Below are positions 24,294-33,651 of a stretch of 49,542 nucleotides of DNA, piece by piece. The DNA is from Rubrivivax sp. GTDB lineage: Bacteria; Pseudomonadota; Gammaproteobacteria; Burkholderiales; Burkholderiaceae_C. The stretch spans positions 1 to 49,542 of the forward strand of contig JAEUPE010000116.1 of NCBI GenBank assembly GCA_016790435.1, in the 5' to 3' direction. How positions within the stretch are numbered: position 1 is the stretch's first letter; each line of letters starts with the position of its first letter. Made by a program: the position numbers and the translations under genes. Under the pieces are notes generated by a model, which was not told the origin of the DNA, did no database searches, and worked only from the letters and a program-made list of their open reading frames with translations.

Positions 24294-25037
24294 CTAAGGT
24301 GCCGCGCCGTCGAACACGTCCTGGTACGACACGTAGGCCGTGAGCAGAGTCACCGGCATCAGCACGATCCAGCCCAGGCCGAACGGGATGGAGGCCACGA
24401 TCGCGGCGACGATGTAGATCAGGCCCCAGAGCAGGAACGGCACGATGTTTTTCAGGCTCGCCGCGAAGCTCGCCTTCAGCGCATCAAGCGGCTGCACGTT
24501 GCGGAACACGACGAGCGCCGGCGCGAACCACGTGGCCATGGACATCAGGATGCCAAGCACGAGCGCGAGAAGCAGCGCCAACAGGGCCGTGCCGAGCGCC
24601 GCGAACGCGCCACCGGCGCTGCGCGTGGCGCCGCCGACCATCATGCCGAAGACCGCACCGACGCCCAGCATGCCGACGACGAAGCCGATGACGACCACGC
24701 CGGCCAGCAGCAGCACGCCGACGACGATGAGCGGCGTCAGGCGGTCACCCTGGAAGCACGCGAAGAGATCGCCGACCTCCAGCGTGCCGCCCTCCTCGAC
24801 CTTGCGTGCCGCGAGCATCCAGCCGCCGAGGAACACCGGCAGCAGCAGCGCCGCGGCCAGGCTGCCGACGAGCGGGACGAACGACATCACCACGAGCAGG
24901 ATGAAGAGGACGACGCCGAACACGATCCACAGCACCGCCGACTTGGAGAACAGGGCCCACGCCTCGCTCCACCAGGCGACACCGCGCCCACCATCGACCG
25001 TGCGCGCTTGGCCGCCGACGCTTGCTGCTCCGTCCAT
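24294..25037 (-). CDS. BPSS1780-family membrane protein
   Basis: A 247-aa polytopic inner-membrane protein from ATG 25037 with AAGGAGAA upstream. After a soluble start (GGRGVAWWSEAWALFSKSAVLWIVFGVVLFIL) there are about six membrane segments, including LVGSLAAALLLPVFLGGWMLAAR, IVVGVLLLAGVVVIGFVVGM, LGTALLALLLALVLGILMSMATWFAPALVVF and IPFGLGWIVLMPVTLLTAYVSYQDVF. The conserved GW..AARKVEEGG..EVGDLFACF stretch is typical of this betaproteobacterial family. Its function is unknown. The gene is divergent from the intradiol-type lipoprotein gene, with 142 bp between them. Confidence 0.85.
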   Translation of the reverse strand: MDGAASVGGQARTVDGGRGVAWWSEAWALFSKSAVLWIVFGVVLFILLVVMSFVPLVGSLAAALLLPVFLGGWMLAARKVEEGGTLEVGDLFACFQGDRLTPLIVVGVLLLAGVVVIGFVVGMLGVGAVFGMMVGGATRSAGGAFAALGTALLALLLALVLGILMSMATWFAPALVVFRNVQPLDALKASFAASLKNIVPFLLWGLIYIVAAIVASIPFGLGWIVLMPVTLLTAYVSYQDVFDGAAP

Positions 25038-25179
25038 GAGGTTCTCCTTGCCCTGGGGGCGGACGGAGCATATCCGCACCAGGCGGCCGGATTGCGTCCA
25101 ACCCGACACGAGGCGCCAACACGCCTGAAATGTCGCACCGCTGCAATGCGGCCCGGAGGAAGCGACCCGGAGTCCACGC

Positions 25180-26052
25180 ATGAACAGACACGACCACGAC
25201 CACGGCCTCGAACATGACCTGCACCGCCTGCTGGGCATTGCCAACAGCCGCCGCCGCGCCCTGCGCTGGCTCGGTGGCGCGGGCGCCCTGGCGCTCGTGG
25301 GCTGCGGCGGCGGCGAAGACGATGCCGCATCGTCCAGCAGCGGCAGCGGCAGCTCGGACGGCGGCAGTGCGGGCAGCGGCAGCAGCAGCGGCACAGCGCC
25401 CACGTGCTCCGTCATTCCCGAGGAGACGGCGGGTCCCTACCCCGGCGACGGCTCCAACACCTCGGGTGGCAGCATCGCCAACGCGCTCACGCTGTCGGGC
25501 ATCGTGCGCAGCGACATCCGCGCCAGCGTCGCCGGCGCCAGCGGCGTGGCGCAGGGGGTGCCGATGTCGGTGGTGATCGACCTCGTCAACACCAACGCGA
25601 GCTGCGCCGACCTCTCGGGCTACGCCATCTACCTCTGGCACTGCGATGCCGCCGGCCGCTATTCGATGTACTCCTCGGGCGTGACGGCCGAGAACTACCT
25701 GCGCGGCGTGCAGGCCACCGGAAGCGACGGCACGGCCACCTTCTCGACCATCGTGCCCGGGTGCTACAGCGGCCGCATGCCGCACATGCACTTCGAGGTC
25801 TATCGCAGCACAGGCACCGCGTCGCAGTACACGAACAAGCTGCGTACCTCGCAGATCGCCTTCCCCATCGACATCTGCAGCGCCGTCTACAACGGCTCGT
25901 CGCTGTACAGCGCGAGCGTGGCCAACCTGGCACGGTTCAGCTTCGCCACCGACAACGTCTTCAGCGACGGCGTCACGACGCAACTGGCCACCGTGACGGG
26001 CGACCTCGCGAACGGCTACGTCGCCCGGCTGCAGGTGGGCATCGCCGCTTGA
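25180..26052 (+). CDS. Exported intradiol ring-cleavage dioxygenase-like lipoprotein
   Basis: A 290-aa protein. The N-terminus has a His/Asp-rich head, a twin-arginine-like NSRRRALRW and a lipobox LVGC (Cys42), so it is probably exported and lipid-anchored. A Ser/Gly linker (about 50-72) follows, then a protocatechuate-dioxygenase-like core: YLWHCDAAGRYSMYS (Tyr161), PGCYSGRMPHMHFEV (Tyr196, His202, His204). These match the two Tyr and two His ligands of the non-haem iron. Intradiol enzymes open catechol rings, but the substrate of the exported branch is generally not known. The neighbouring OmpR/EnvZ pair begins 103 bp downstream. Confidence 0.85.
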   Translation: MNRHDHDHGLEHDLHRLLGIANSRRRALRWLGGAGALALVGCGGGEDDAASSSSGSGSSDGGSAGSGSSSGTAPTCSVIPEETAGPYPGDGSNTSGGSIANALTLSGIVRSDIRASVAGASGVAQGVPMSVVIDLVNTNASCADLSGYAIYLWHCDAAGRYSMYSSGVTAENYLRGVQATGSDGTATFSTIVPGCYSGRMPHMHFEVYRSTGTASQYTNKLRTSQIAFPIDICSAVYNGSSLYSASVANLARFSFATDNVFSDGVTTQLATVTGDLANGYVARLQVGIAA

Positions 26053-26155
26053 TGGGCGCCCAGCCGGGACGGCACCGAGGCCGGATGGGGCCTTGCTGCC
26101 GCCCGGCTGGGTTACCTTCGGGCTGCGGGGCAAGAGGGGCGCCGCGGGAGTAGCC

Positions 26156-26854
26156 ATGACGACACGCTGCCTGCTTGTCGACGACGATGCGGAGATCCGC
26201 CAGACACTCGGCCAGTACCTGCGCGGTTTCGGCCTCGACTGCGACACCGCGGCCGACGGCGAGCAGATGCGCCGTCTACTCAAGGCGGGCCCGTTCGATC
26301 TCGTCGTGCTCGACCTCATGCTGCCCGGCGAGGACGGCCTCGCGCTGCTGCGCTGGCTGCGGCAGCACACGAGCCTGCCGGTGATCATGCTCACCGCGCG
26401 CGGCGACCCCGTGAGCCGCATCGTGGGCTTGGAGATGGGTGCCGACGACTACGTGCCGAAGCCCTTCGAGCCGCGCGAGCTCGTGGCGCGCATCCAGGCC
26501 GTCATTCGGCGCGGCGCGCGCCAGCCCGAAGGCGAAACGCGCACGGCCACTTTCTCCGGCTGGCGCTTCGACCGCATGGCGCGCCAGTTGCTCAGTGCCG
26601 ACGATGTGGCCGTGGCCCTGTCCGCGGCCGAGTACCGGCTGCTGTGTGCCTTCGTCGATCACGCCGGGCGCGTGCTGAGCCGCGACCGCCTGCTGGACCT
26701 GACGCGCGCCCCCGGCACCGAGGTCAACGATCGCAGCATCGACCTCGCCGTCTCGAGGCTGCGCACCAAGCTCGGCGACTCGCCGAAGGAGCCGCGGCTC
26801 ATCCGCACCATTCGCGGCGAGGGGTACCTCTTCGACACCGAGGTGCAGCGTTGA
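26156..26854 (+). CDS. OmpR-family response regulator
   Basis: A 232-aa regulator with a receiver domain (Asp10-Asp11, phosphoacceptor Asp53 in VVLDLMLPGEDG, Thr80, Lys102 in YVPKPF) and a C-terminal winged helix (LSAAEYRLLCAFVDHAGRVLSRDRLL ... DRSIDLAVSRLRTKLGDSPKEPRLIRTIRGEGYLF). That arrangement is closest to OmpR. GGGAG lies before the ATG. The stop codon overlaps the TTG start of the kinase gene by 4 bp, so both are made together. Confidence 0.93.
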   Translation: MTTRCLLVDDDAEIRQTLGQYLRGFGLDCDTAADGEQMRRLLKAGPFDLVVLDLMLPGEDGLALLRWLRQHTSLPVIMLTARGDPVSRIVGLEMGADDYVPKPFEPRELVARIQAVIRRGARQPEGETRTATFSGWRFDRMARQLLSADDVAVALSAAEYRLLCAFVDHAGRVLSRDRLLDLTRAPGTEVNDRSIDLAVSRLRTKLGDSPKEPRLIRTIRGEGYLFDTEVQR

Positions 26855-28155
26855 GCCGCCCCGAGGCAACGAGAGGAGTCGCAGAGCCCGGTGCCGCCGT
26901 CCGGGGCTGGGGCGCCCTGCGGCGGCTCGACACCCTGGCGCTCAGGCTCTTCGTGCTCATGTGGGTAACCCTGGTGCTGAGCCACGCGGTGGCCTTCGCC
27001 GTGGTGACCGGCATGCCCGGTGCCCTCTTCGTCGCGGGCGAAGGCGAGCCAGCGCGCATGCGGGACCGCCCGCCCGAGGGCCCACGCGGGCCCGACGGTC
27101 CGCTGCCCCGTGCCCCTGACAGCGCCCCTCCATGGCCACCCGGCGACGGCCCGCCTCGGGCTCGCGGCGAGATGCCAGGCCGCCTGCCGCTGCCGACGCT
27201 CGGTTCCCTACCGCCGACACCCGGTGTTCCGCAGGTGGCCGCCGCCCGCGACTCCTCGCCCGCACTGCCGGCGGGGGCCCTGGCGCTGGACTACGGCGTG
27301 CGCATGCTGGTCATCGCCCTCGCGGCCTGGTGGGGGGCGCGCTGGTTGGCACAGCCGATGGCCCATCTCGTGAGCGCCGCGCAGGTGCTTGGCAGCGGGC
27401 TGGCCCATGGGCGCGCGCCGCCCCCGCTGGACGAAGCGAGCGGTACGCACGAGGTACGTGCCGTCGCCACCGTGTTCAACCGCATGGCCGCGCAGATCAG
27501 GAAACTCTTCGAGAGCCGCGGCCTGATGATGGCCTCGATCTCTCACGACCTGCGCACGCCGCTGACACGCATGCGCATGCGTGTGGAGACCGCCGACCTG
27601 CCCGGCGCGCTGCGTGAACGATGTGTCGCCGACCTCGCGGAAATGAACTCGCTCATTGATGCCGTGCTCGACATCTTTCGCTTCGGCGCGGGAACCACGC
27701 GGGCCCTTCAGCGCGTCGACATCACGGCTCTGCTGCAGGCGCTCGTCGACGACCATGCCGAGCAGGGCCGCAGCGTGCGCGCGACGATGCCCGAACAAGC
27801 CCTTGTCGCCTGGACCGATGCGCTCTCGTTGCGGCGTATCGTCGACAACCTCGTCGTCAATGCCGTTCGTTATGCCGGAAACGCCGAAGTCGCGCTGACG
27901 CGCGGGCCCGAATACCTGCGCATCAGCGTCGAAGACCGCGGCCCGGGCATCGAGCCCGGCCGACTGGCGGATGTCCTGGAGCCCTTCGTGAGGCTGGAGT
28001 CCTCGCGCAGCCGCGACACGGGCGGGGCAGGCCTGGGTCTGGCCATCGCATTCGATCTTGCGCAAGGACTTGGCGGCACGCTGTCGCTGCACAACCGCCA
28101 GGGCGGCGGGCTCAGCGCCCAGGTGCTGCTGCCGTGGGCGGACGCGCGGCCGTGA
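26851..28155 (+). CDS. EnvZ-like membrane sensor histidine kinase
   Basis: About 434 aa from TTG 26851, which has GAGGTG six bases upstream and overlaps the regulator stop. Layout: first membrane helix (about 31-60, LRLFVLMWVTLVLSHAVAFA), a periplasmic segment of about 85 residues, a second helix (VRMLVIALAAWWGARWLA), a HAMP-like linker, a HisKA domain with SISHDLRTPLTRMRMR (His232) and an ATPase domain (N box VDNLVVNAVRYAG, G1 EDRGPGI, G2 GGAGLGLAI). The periplasmic part is remarkably rich in Pro, Arg and Gly and shows no recognised sensor fold. It phosphorylates the coupled OmpR-type regulator. Confidence 0.9.
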   Translation: MSRPEATRGVAEPGAAVRGWGALRRLDTLALRLFVLMWVTLVLSHAVAFAVVTGMPGALFVAGEGEPARMRDRPPEGPRGPDGPLPRAPDSAPPWPPGDGPPRARGEMPGRLPLPTLGSLPPTPGVPQVAAARDSSPALPAGALALDYGVRMLVIALAAWWGARWLAQPMAHLVSAAQVLGSGLAHGRAPPPLDEASGTHEVRAVATVFNRMAAQIRKLFESRGLMMASISHDLRTPLTRMRMRVETADLPGALRERCVADLAEMNSLIDAVLDIFRFGAGTTRALQRVDITALLQALVDDHAEQGRSVRATMPEQALVAWTDALSLRRIVDNLVVNAVRYAGNAEVALTRGPEYLRISVEDRGPGIEPGRLADVLEPFVRLESSRSRDTGGAGLGLAIAFDLAQGLGGTLSLHNRQGGGLSAQVLLPWADARP

Positions 28156-28207
28156 CCTGCCGGCGTGGCGCATCGGGACACCCACTGGGTGGGCGCCTGC
28201 CCCCGCC

Positions 28208-28969
28208 TCAGGGCTGCAGCACGCGGATGCTGATTTCCGTCCGCTCCTCGTCGAAAGCGCGACTGGCCGGCCGCAGCAGCGCGCGCGCCGATGCTGAGCC
28301 GAGTTCGCCCTGCATCTCGACCTCGAACGGTGCCAGTTCGTACTGCGTGTCGCCGGTGCCCGGCGCGAGATTGCCGAGCGCGGCATAGGCCGCGGCAAGC
28401 GCCTCGTCATCGTCGCGCAACGGCGCGCCTTCCGGGGCCAGCGACGGCATGGCCGCGTCGGTTTCGTCGTGGTCGCCGCCGGCGTCCATCACCGCCGCGG
28501 TGCGGTAGGCATCGGCCTCGGCGTTGGGGTCCATGTGCTCGCGATCGATGATTGCCACGGCCATCTTCGAGCGCAGGTTGGCGAGGCCGGCCGCCGACCA
28601 GTTGATGACCAGGTTCTCGAGCTGATCGTGCGCACGATGCAGCACGTCGAGCGGCACCTTGTGCAGGACCTTCAGGCCCTTCTTGGCGATGGCTTGCTCG
28701 ACGAAGACGAGGTGGCGCATCGTGGTGCGGGTCTCGGGCAACTCGTTCAGCAGCGCCGCCAGTTCGGTGCGAACGGCCATCAACTCCTCGTGGCGCCGGC
28801 GCCGCTCGCTCTCCGCGCGGTCGGGTTTGCCGACACCCGGGCCGGGCTTGCGCTCGGCCAGCACGACGTGCAGGTGACCGCCCCGCTCGCGCTTGAGGGA
28901 GACGTCGTGTCGGAAGAAGGCGGATGCAAGCTGGCGCACGGGCGACAGCCAACTGGAGAACTTCGACAT
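28208..28969 (-). CDS. Conserved protein of unknown function
   Basis: A 253-aa cytoplasmic protein from ATG 28969 (an upstream ATG at 28999 is possible). The N-terminal part contains SPVRQLASAFFRHDVSLKRERGGHLHVVLAERKPG, then a charged helix (ESERRRRHEELMAVRTELAALLNELPETRTTMRHLVFVEQAIAKKGLKVLHKVPLDVLHRAHDQLENLV, about 60-125). The C-terminal half is acidic and less structured. No motif is recognised. It lies between the EnvZ-like kinase gene (convergent) and the GGDEF gene. The 160 bp separating it from that gene hold nothing I can name. Confidence 0.7.
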   Translation of the reverse strand: MSKFSSWLSPVRQLASAFFRHDVSLKRERGGHLHVVLAERKPGPGVGKPDRAESERRRRHEELMAVRTELAALLNELPETRTTMRHLVFVEQAIAKKGLKVLHKVPLDVLHRAHDQLENLVINWSAAGLANLRSKMAVAIIDREHMDPNAEADAYRTAAVMDAGGDHDETDAAMPSLAPEGAPLRDDDEALAAAYAALGNLAPGTGDTQYELAPFEVEMQGELGSASARALLRPASRAFDEERTEISIRVLQP

Positions 28970-29129
28970 CGGGGGTTCGGGCGTCGGCGGCCGGTCCAAA
29001 TGCCGGCCCTCGCCGGGAATTTCGGCCCGCTCCGGGCACCCTTGAGGTCGCTCTGGCGCTCAGGTGTTTCCGCGCGCGACAGCCGGCCGCCTGGCGTCGC
29101 ACCTCGTTACAGCCGCAGACCTGGGCAGG

Positions 29130-30776
29130 CTAACCGGCGCAGGTGCGGTTCTTGCCCGAACGCTTGGCTTCGTACAGGCCACCATCGGCGCGCTCGACGG
29201 CCGCTTCCAGGGTTTCGCCCGGGCGCCACACGGTGACGCCAGCGGAGAAGGTGACGAACACCTCTTCGCCCTCGTGCAGGAAGAGGCCCGCCGAGAGACT
29301 GCGCTGCAGGCGCGTCAGGGCCTGCTGCGCCTGTGCCACGGGCTGCCCCGGCAGCAGCACCACGAACTCCTCGCCGCCAAAGCGCGCGACATGGTCCTCG
29401 GGTCGCAGCCGCTTGCTCACTTCGGACGCCAGCACCTTCAGCGCCGTGTCGCCAGCTGCATGCCCAAGGCGGTCGTTGAGCCTCTTGAAATTGTCGATGT
29501 CGATCAGCCCCACGGCGAGGGGCTGAGCCGCCTCGACCGCGCGGGCACTGACCTCGACGAAGATCTGTTCCAGCCCGCGTCGGTTGGCCACCTGCGTCAG
29601 CGCATCGGTGCTCGCTTCGTCGGAGAGGCGCCGCAGTTCGGCTTCGAGATCGCGCACACGCGTCTCGAGCGCGGCAGCCCGGCTGCTGTCGCGCAGCAGG
29701 CGCTCGTGCGAGGCACCGATGGCACTGCGCAAGCCGCGGCTGTCGGCAAGCATCGCCTGCACCACCGATGTCAGCCCTTCGAGGCTGTCGGCAGCCTCGA
29801 CGGCCGAGGCATGCTGCTCGATCGCCGATTCGAAGCCGCCAGCCTGCTGCTGCAGCGCGCCCACCTCGCCGATCATGCCCGTCAGCAGTTGCTTGAGAGC
29901 CGAGCGTGCGGCCTCTCGCTCGCGCTTGGCGCTCGCCTGGCGCGCGCGCGTCTCGGCCAGCATGGCACTGGCGGCGCGCACGGCGCGCACGTCGAGGGCC
30001 TCCGCCAGTTGCAGGCTCAATGCCTCGCACTGGCCACGCGACCAGCTTTCATCCTCGGTTAGCTCGACCAGGCCCTGCGACATCTCCGAGCACAGGCCCG
30101 TGAGCTGGCGCATCAGTTCGTGGCGCTGGCCGAACCACAGCTTCGCCTGGCCGCAGACCTCGGCCAGGTCGGCGTTCGATCCGTCGGCAACATCGGGTAG
30201 CGCGACCTGGGCAGCGCAGTCCTCGGCCAGGCGCCTCAGGCGGCCGACAAGCTCGACGGCGCGCGCATCGCCCTCGCCCAGGCCGACGCACACGGCACCG
30301 CTGAGCGCGCGCACGGCGGACTCGGCGGCGGAGGGCTGCGGCGAGCGCTTGTCCTCCGTTTCCAGTGCCGCCGGCATCGAAGGCGTCGTGGGCGCAACGA
30401 TGGGTCGGACCGCCTCCAAGGGCTCGATACCTTCCGAGAGGCGGTCGCTTTCCCAGGCCTGAAGCAGCGAGCGCAGCCGCTGCGCGAGGCGCTCCTCGTC
30501 GCTGCGGCTGCTGTCCAGCACCCGATAGAGACTCTCCTTTCGCCGCGCCGCGGTCCACTGGCGGCCACCCCGCTCGAGGTTGCGCATCAGCCGCTCCATG
30601 AGGACCGGCCAGCCCAATGGCGCCGGCCTGGCGCGGTTCGGTGGCGTGCCGGCCTCCTCTGCGAAAGCGCGCGCGTAGTTCTCGGGCGTCGGTTCGAGGT
30701 GTGCTTGGGCGAGGCGGCGCAGCGCCCCCTTGGCCAGCGTGGCCACCGCGGCGTGCGTGCTCTGTTCTGCAGCCAT
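29130..30776 (-). CDS. Diguanylate cyclase with N-terminal helical region
   Basis: A 548-aa cytoplasmic protein. The first 380 residues are mainly helical, with a long coiled-coil part (about 250-385, ending in AALETRVRDLEAELRRLSDEAS). The C-terminal domain is a GGDEF cyclase: DALTQVANRRGL, LIDIDNFKRLNDRLGH, signature GGEEF (467-471), and the inhibitory I-site RPED exactly five residues upstream. It therefore makes cyclic di-GMP with product inhibition. There is no membrane segment or known sensor domain, so the signal may be a partner protein. The gene lies 28 bp after the receiver-GGDEF-EAL gene and may be co-transcribed with it. Confidence 0.92.
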   Translation of the reverse strand: MAAEQSTHAAVATLAKGALRRLAQAHLEPTPENYARAFAEEAGTPPNRARPAPLGWPVLMERLMRNLERGGRQWTAARRKESLYRVLDSSRSDEERLAQRLRSLLQAWESDRLSEGIEPLEAVRPIVAPTTPSMPAALETEDKRSPQPSAAESAVRALSGAVCVGLGEGDARAVELVGRLRRLAEDCAAQVALPDVADGSNADLAEVCGQAKLWFGQRHELMRQLTGLCSEMSQGLVELTEDESWSRGQCEALSLQLAEALDVRAVRAASAMLAETRARQASAKREREAARSALKQLLTGMIGEVGALQQQAGGFESAIEQHASAVEAADSLEGLTSVVQAMLADSRGLRSAIGASHERLLRDSSRAAALETRVRDLEAELRRLSDEASTDALTQVANRRGLEQIFVEVSARAVEAAQPLAVGLIDIDNFKRLNDRLGHAAGDTALKVLASEVSKRLRPEDHVARFGGEEFVVLLPGQPVAQAQQALTRLQRSLSAGLFLHEGEEVFVTFSAGVTVWRPGETLEAAVERADGGLYEAKRSGKNRTCAG

Positions 30777-30804
30777 GTCGCGAACCCCGTGGCGCGGCCC
30801 GGCC

Positions 30805-33051
30805 TCAGCGGTATCGGCGGACCGAACCGGACAGCTCCGTCACCGTGCCGCCGTCGCCCTCCAGGGCCGCCCCGATCCAGGGCGCCTTGCGGGGCAGCAC
30901 GGTCTGCTCGAGCCAACGGGCGAGTTCGTCCGGCACGACGGCGCGGCTGAAGAGGAAGCCCTGCATCATGGTGCAACCCAGGCGGTGCAGCACCTCCATC
31001 TGGCGTAGCGTCTCCACGCCTTCCGCCACGACGCGCAGGCCGAGCGCACGGGCCAGCGCGATGATGGCCGACACGACCGCGGAGCTCTGCGGCGTGATGC
31101 CGAGGTCGCGCACGAAGCTGCGGTCGATCTTCAGCTCGGAGATCGGCAGCGTCGTCAGGTATGCCAGCGAGGAGTAGCCGGTGCCGAAGTCGTCGATCGC
31201 GATCTCGACGCCGATCTCGTTCAGCCGGTGCAGCGACGGGATGACGTTCTGCAGTTCCTTCATCAGATTGTCTTCGGTGATCTCGAGGCGAATCGCCCGG
31301 TGCGGCACATTGACCGCGGTGACGCACTGATGGATGTGCTCGACGAGGTCGCTGCGCTCGAACATGTGAGTCGGCAGGTTGACCGCGATCGAATCGTTGA
31401 AGCCGAACTGCAACTGCCAGGCGCGCGCCTGGCGCGCCGCCTCGCGCAGCGCCCATTCCGACAGCGGCACGATGAGGCCGGTGTCCTCGGCGAGCGGGAT
31501 GAAGTCGCCCGGCGGCACGAGCTTGCCGCCGCGTTGCCAGCGCATCAGGGCCTCGGCACCGACCATGCGCGAGGCGCGCACGTCGATCTTCGGCTGGTAG
31601 TGCAGCACGAGTTCGTTGCGCTCGATGGCGCGGAACAGCGCCGATTCGAGCTCGAGCTTCTCGCGCCCGCGCCCGGCAAGATGCGGGCTGTAGATGGCCG
31701 TGGCGTTCTTGCCCTGAGCCTTCACCGAGTACATGGCGACGTCGGCGTTGCGCAGCAGGTCGACGACGGTCTGGCCGTCGCGGGGATAGATGGCGACGCC
31801 GACACTGGCCGTGACGAAGCATTCCTGCCCGCCCAGGAAGATGGGATCGCGCAGGGCTTCGAGCATGCGGCGGGCCACGGCCTCGGCATCGAGGTCCTCG
31901 GCGACTTCTGGCAGGAGAGCGACAAACTCGTCTCCACCCAGGCGGCCGACCGCCTCCAGCGCCCGGTGAGAGCGGCCGCCGACCGTGTCGATGGCCCCCT
32001 CCATCATCTGTTCGCTGTGGCGCACGCAGGCGCGCAGGCGACGCGCCACCTCGACGAGCAGGTCGTCGCCGGCGCTGTGGCCGAGCGTGTCGTTGATGTT
32101 CTTGAAGCGGTCGAGATCGATCAGCAGCAGCGCGCACTGGTGCTGCATGCGCCGCGCCACCTCGAGCGCGCGCTCGGCGCGCCAGATCAGCTGGCGGCGA
32201 TTGGGCAGCCCGGTAAGCGAGTCGAAGTTGGCGAGGTGGCGGATCTTGTCCTCGGCCTGGCGACGGTCGGTCACGTCCTGCACGATGCCGGTGTAACCCG
32301 CGCCGTGGCCATGCTCATTGAACTCGGGCTCGGCCTCGACGCGCACGACGCATTGACGTCCGTCGCGCAGCACGAGCGGCACGTCCACCGCCACCACGGT
32401 GCTCTGCCGCAGGCAGGCATGCAGCGTGCGCAACAGCGCGCGGCGCTCGTCGGCCGGCACCATGCGCAGCATCTTGCGCAGGCTCACGTCCTCGTGCGGG
32501 CCGAAACCACACACGCGCAACGCCTCCTGCGACAACAGCACGCCGCGCCTCTCGTGGCGCCGCCATTCGAAGCTGCCCATGCGGGCCAGATCCTGGGCGC
32601 GGGCCAACTCGGACTTGCGACGTTCGAGCTCCATGCGCGTGCGCGCGCTGCGCAGCAGGTAACGCAGGCGGCCTGCGAGCAGGCTCCATTGCGCTGCCTT
32701 GACGAAGAAGTCGGTGGCCCCGGCCTCGTAGGCACGGGCGATCGAGGCGTCGTCGTCCAGGCCGGTCAACATCAGCACCGGCACGTTCTCGCAGCCGGGC
32801 AGCTTGCGCAGCTTGCGGCAGGTCTCGAAGCCGTCCAAGCCCGGCATCATCGCGTCCAGCACGATGACATCCGGCGTGTGCTCGACGAGCATGGCGAGGG
32901 CGCGCTCGCCGCTTGCAGCCTCGGTGATCTCGAAGCCGCGCTCGCGCAGCGCGATGGCGGTCAGGAGCAGATTGACCTCGTCGTCGTCGACGAGCAGCAC
33001 CTGGGGGCGCTCGGGCAGGTCGTCGAAGGCGGACATCGTCGGGGTCGTCAT
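30805..33051 (-). CDS. Receiver-PAS-GGDEF-EAL protein (cyclic di-GMP turnover)
   Basis: 748 aa from ATG 33051; a GTG at 33072 would overlap the HPt gene. Domains: receiver (about 15-130, phosphoacceptor Asp66 in VLDAMMPGLDG, Lys in FVKAA), PAS/PAC (about 150-265), GGDEF (LIDLDRFKNINDTLGH; intact GGDEF at 372-376), and EAL (GAEALMRW at 498 onward, DDFGTGYSSL, KIDRSFV, EGVET). Both catalytic signatures look intact. The I-site reads RALE rather than RxxD. About 20 extra residues (EQMMEGAIDTVGGRSHRALE) sit before GGDEF. The HPt gene directly upstream on the same strand suggests control by a phosphorelay. Confidence 0.92.
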   Translation of the reverse strand: MTTPTMSAFDDLPERPQVLLVDDDEVNLLLTAIALRERGFEITEAASGERALAMLVEHTPDVIVLDAMMPGLDGFETCRKLRKLPGCENVPVLMLTGLDDDASIARAYEAGATDFFVKAAQWSLLAGRLRYLLRSARTRMELERRKSELARAQDLARMGSFEWRRHERRGVLLSQEALRVCGFGPHEDVSLRKMLRMVPADERRALLRTLHACLRQSTVVAVDVPLVLRDGRQCVVRVEAEPEFNEHGHGAGYTGIVQDVTDRRQAEDKIRHLANFDSLTGLPNRRQLIWRAERALEVARRMQHQCALLLIDLDRFKNINDTLGHSAGDDLLVEVARRLRACVRHSEQMMEGAIDTVGGRSHRALEAVGRLGGDEFVALLPEVAEDLDAEAVARRMLEALRDPIFLGGQECFVTASVGVAIYPRDGQTVVDLLRNADVAMYSVKAQGKNATAIYSPHLAGRGREKLELESALFRAIERNELVLHYQPKIDVRASRMVGAEALMRWQRGGKLVPPGDFIPLAEDTGLIVPLSEWALREAARQARAWQLQFGFNDSIAVNLPTHMFERSDLVEHIHQCVTAVNVPHRAIRLEITEDNLMKELQNVIPSLHRLNEIGVEIAIDDFGTGYSSLAYLTTLPISELKIDRSFVRDLGITPQSSAVVSAIIALARALGLRVVAEGVETLRQMEVLHRLGCTMMQGFLFSRAVVPDELARWLEQTVLPRKAPWIGAALEGDGGTVTELSGSVRRYR

Positions 33052-33064
33052 CGCTGGCGGCCGT

Positions 33065-33445
33065 TCATCCACGCAGGATAGTGCGCACTGCCACCAGGGC
33101 GGCTTCGGCCAGCGCGATCAATTCAGCGACATCGTGGGTTTGTGCCGTCGCCCCTTGGCGCACGCGTTGTTCGAACGCCTCACAGGCGCGTGCGAGGGCC
33201 AATGCCCCGACACTGGCCGAGGAGGACTTCAGCGTATGCGCCAGCCCGCCCAGCACATGCGCTTGGGGCGCGGCAAGTTCGGCGCGCATCAGATCGAGCT
33301 GACGCACGAGCGAACTCTCGTAGGCCGCCAGCACTCGCGCGACAACGCCATGCTGGCCCTCGGGGTCGAGCTCGCGCAGGCGCGCCAGGGCGCCTTCGTC
33401 CAGCACGGGGTCGGGCATCGCGGGGTCGGGCGACGGGCTGCTCAT
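33065..33445 (-). CDS. HPt domain phosphotransfer protein
   Basis: About 126 aa from ATG 33445; starts at 33526 or 33532 would add about 30 residues of low-complexity sequence. The four-helix HPt fold is recognisable: LDEGALARLRELD, a helix with VLAAYESSLVRQLDLM, the phospho-His motif LAHTLKSSSASVGA, and ACEAFEQRVR. It relays phosphate from a hybrid or receiver-containing kinase to the receiver of the protein encoded just downstream, whose start lies 14 bp past the HPt stop. The donor kinase is not certain; the 33652 and 35565 kinases are both neighbours. Confidence 0.85.
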   Translation of the reverse strand: MSSPSPDPAMPDPVLDEGALARLRELDPEGQHGVVARVLAAYESSLVRQLDLMRAELAAPQAHVLGGLAHTLKSSSASVGALALARACEAFEQRVRQGATAQTHDVAELIALAEAALVAVRTILRG

Positions 33446-33651
33446 GCGCTGGACTGGATCAGTGGGCTCGGTAGACGGGATCGCGGGGTCGGAGGCGGTG
33501 CCGGACGCGAGCCGTCGGCCGGCCATTGTCATGCGCCCCACCGACGACACGCGCAGCAAGGCGATCGCCTGCCCCTGTTTCGGCCCAGGTCGTGTGAACT
33601 TGAGGTGGTCGCATCCGCGGCGAACACCATCCGCTCCGTACAATTTCCGGC

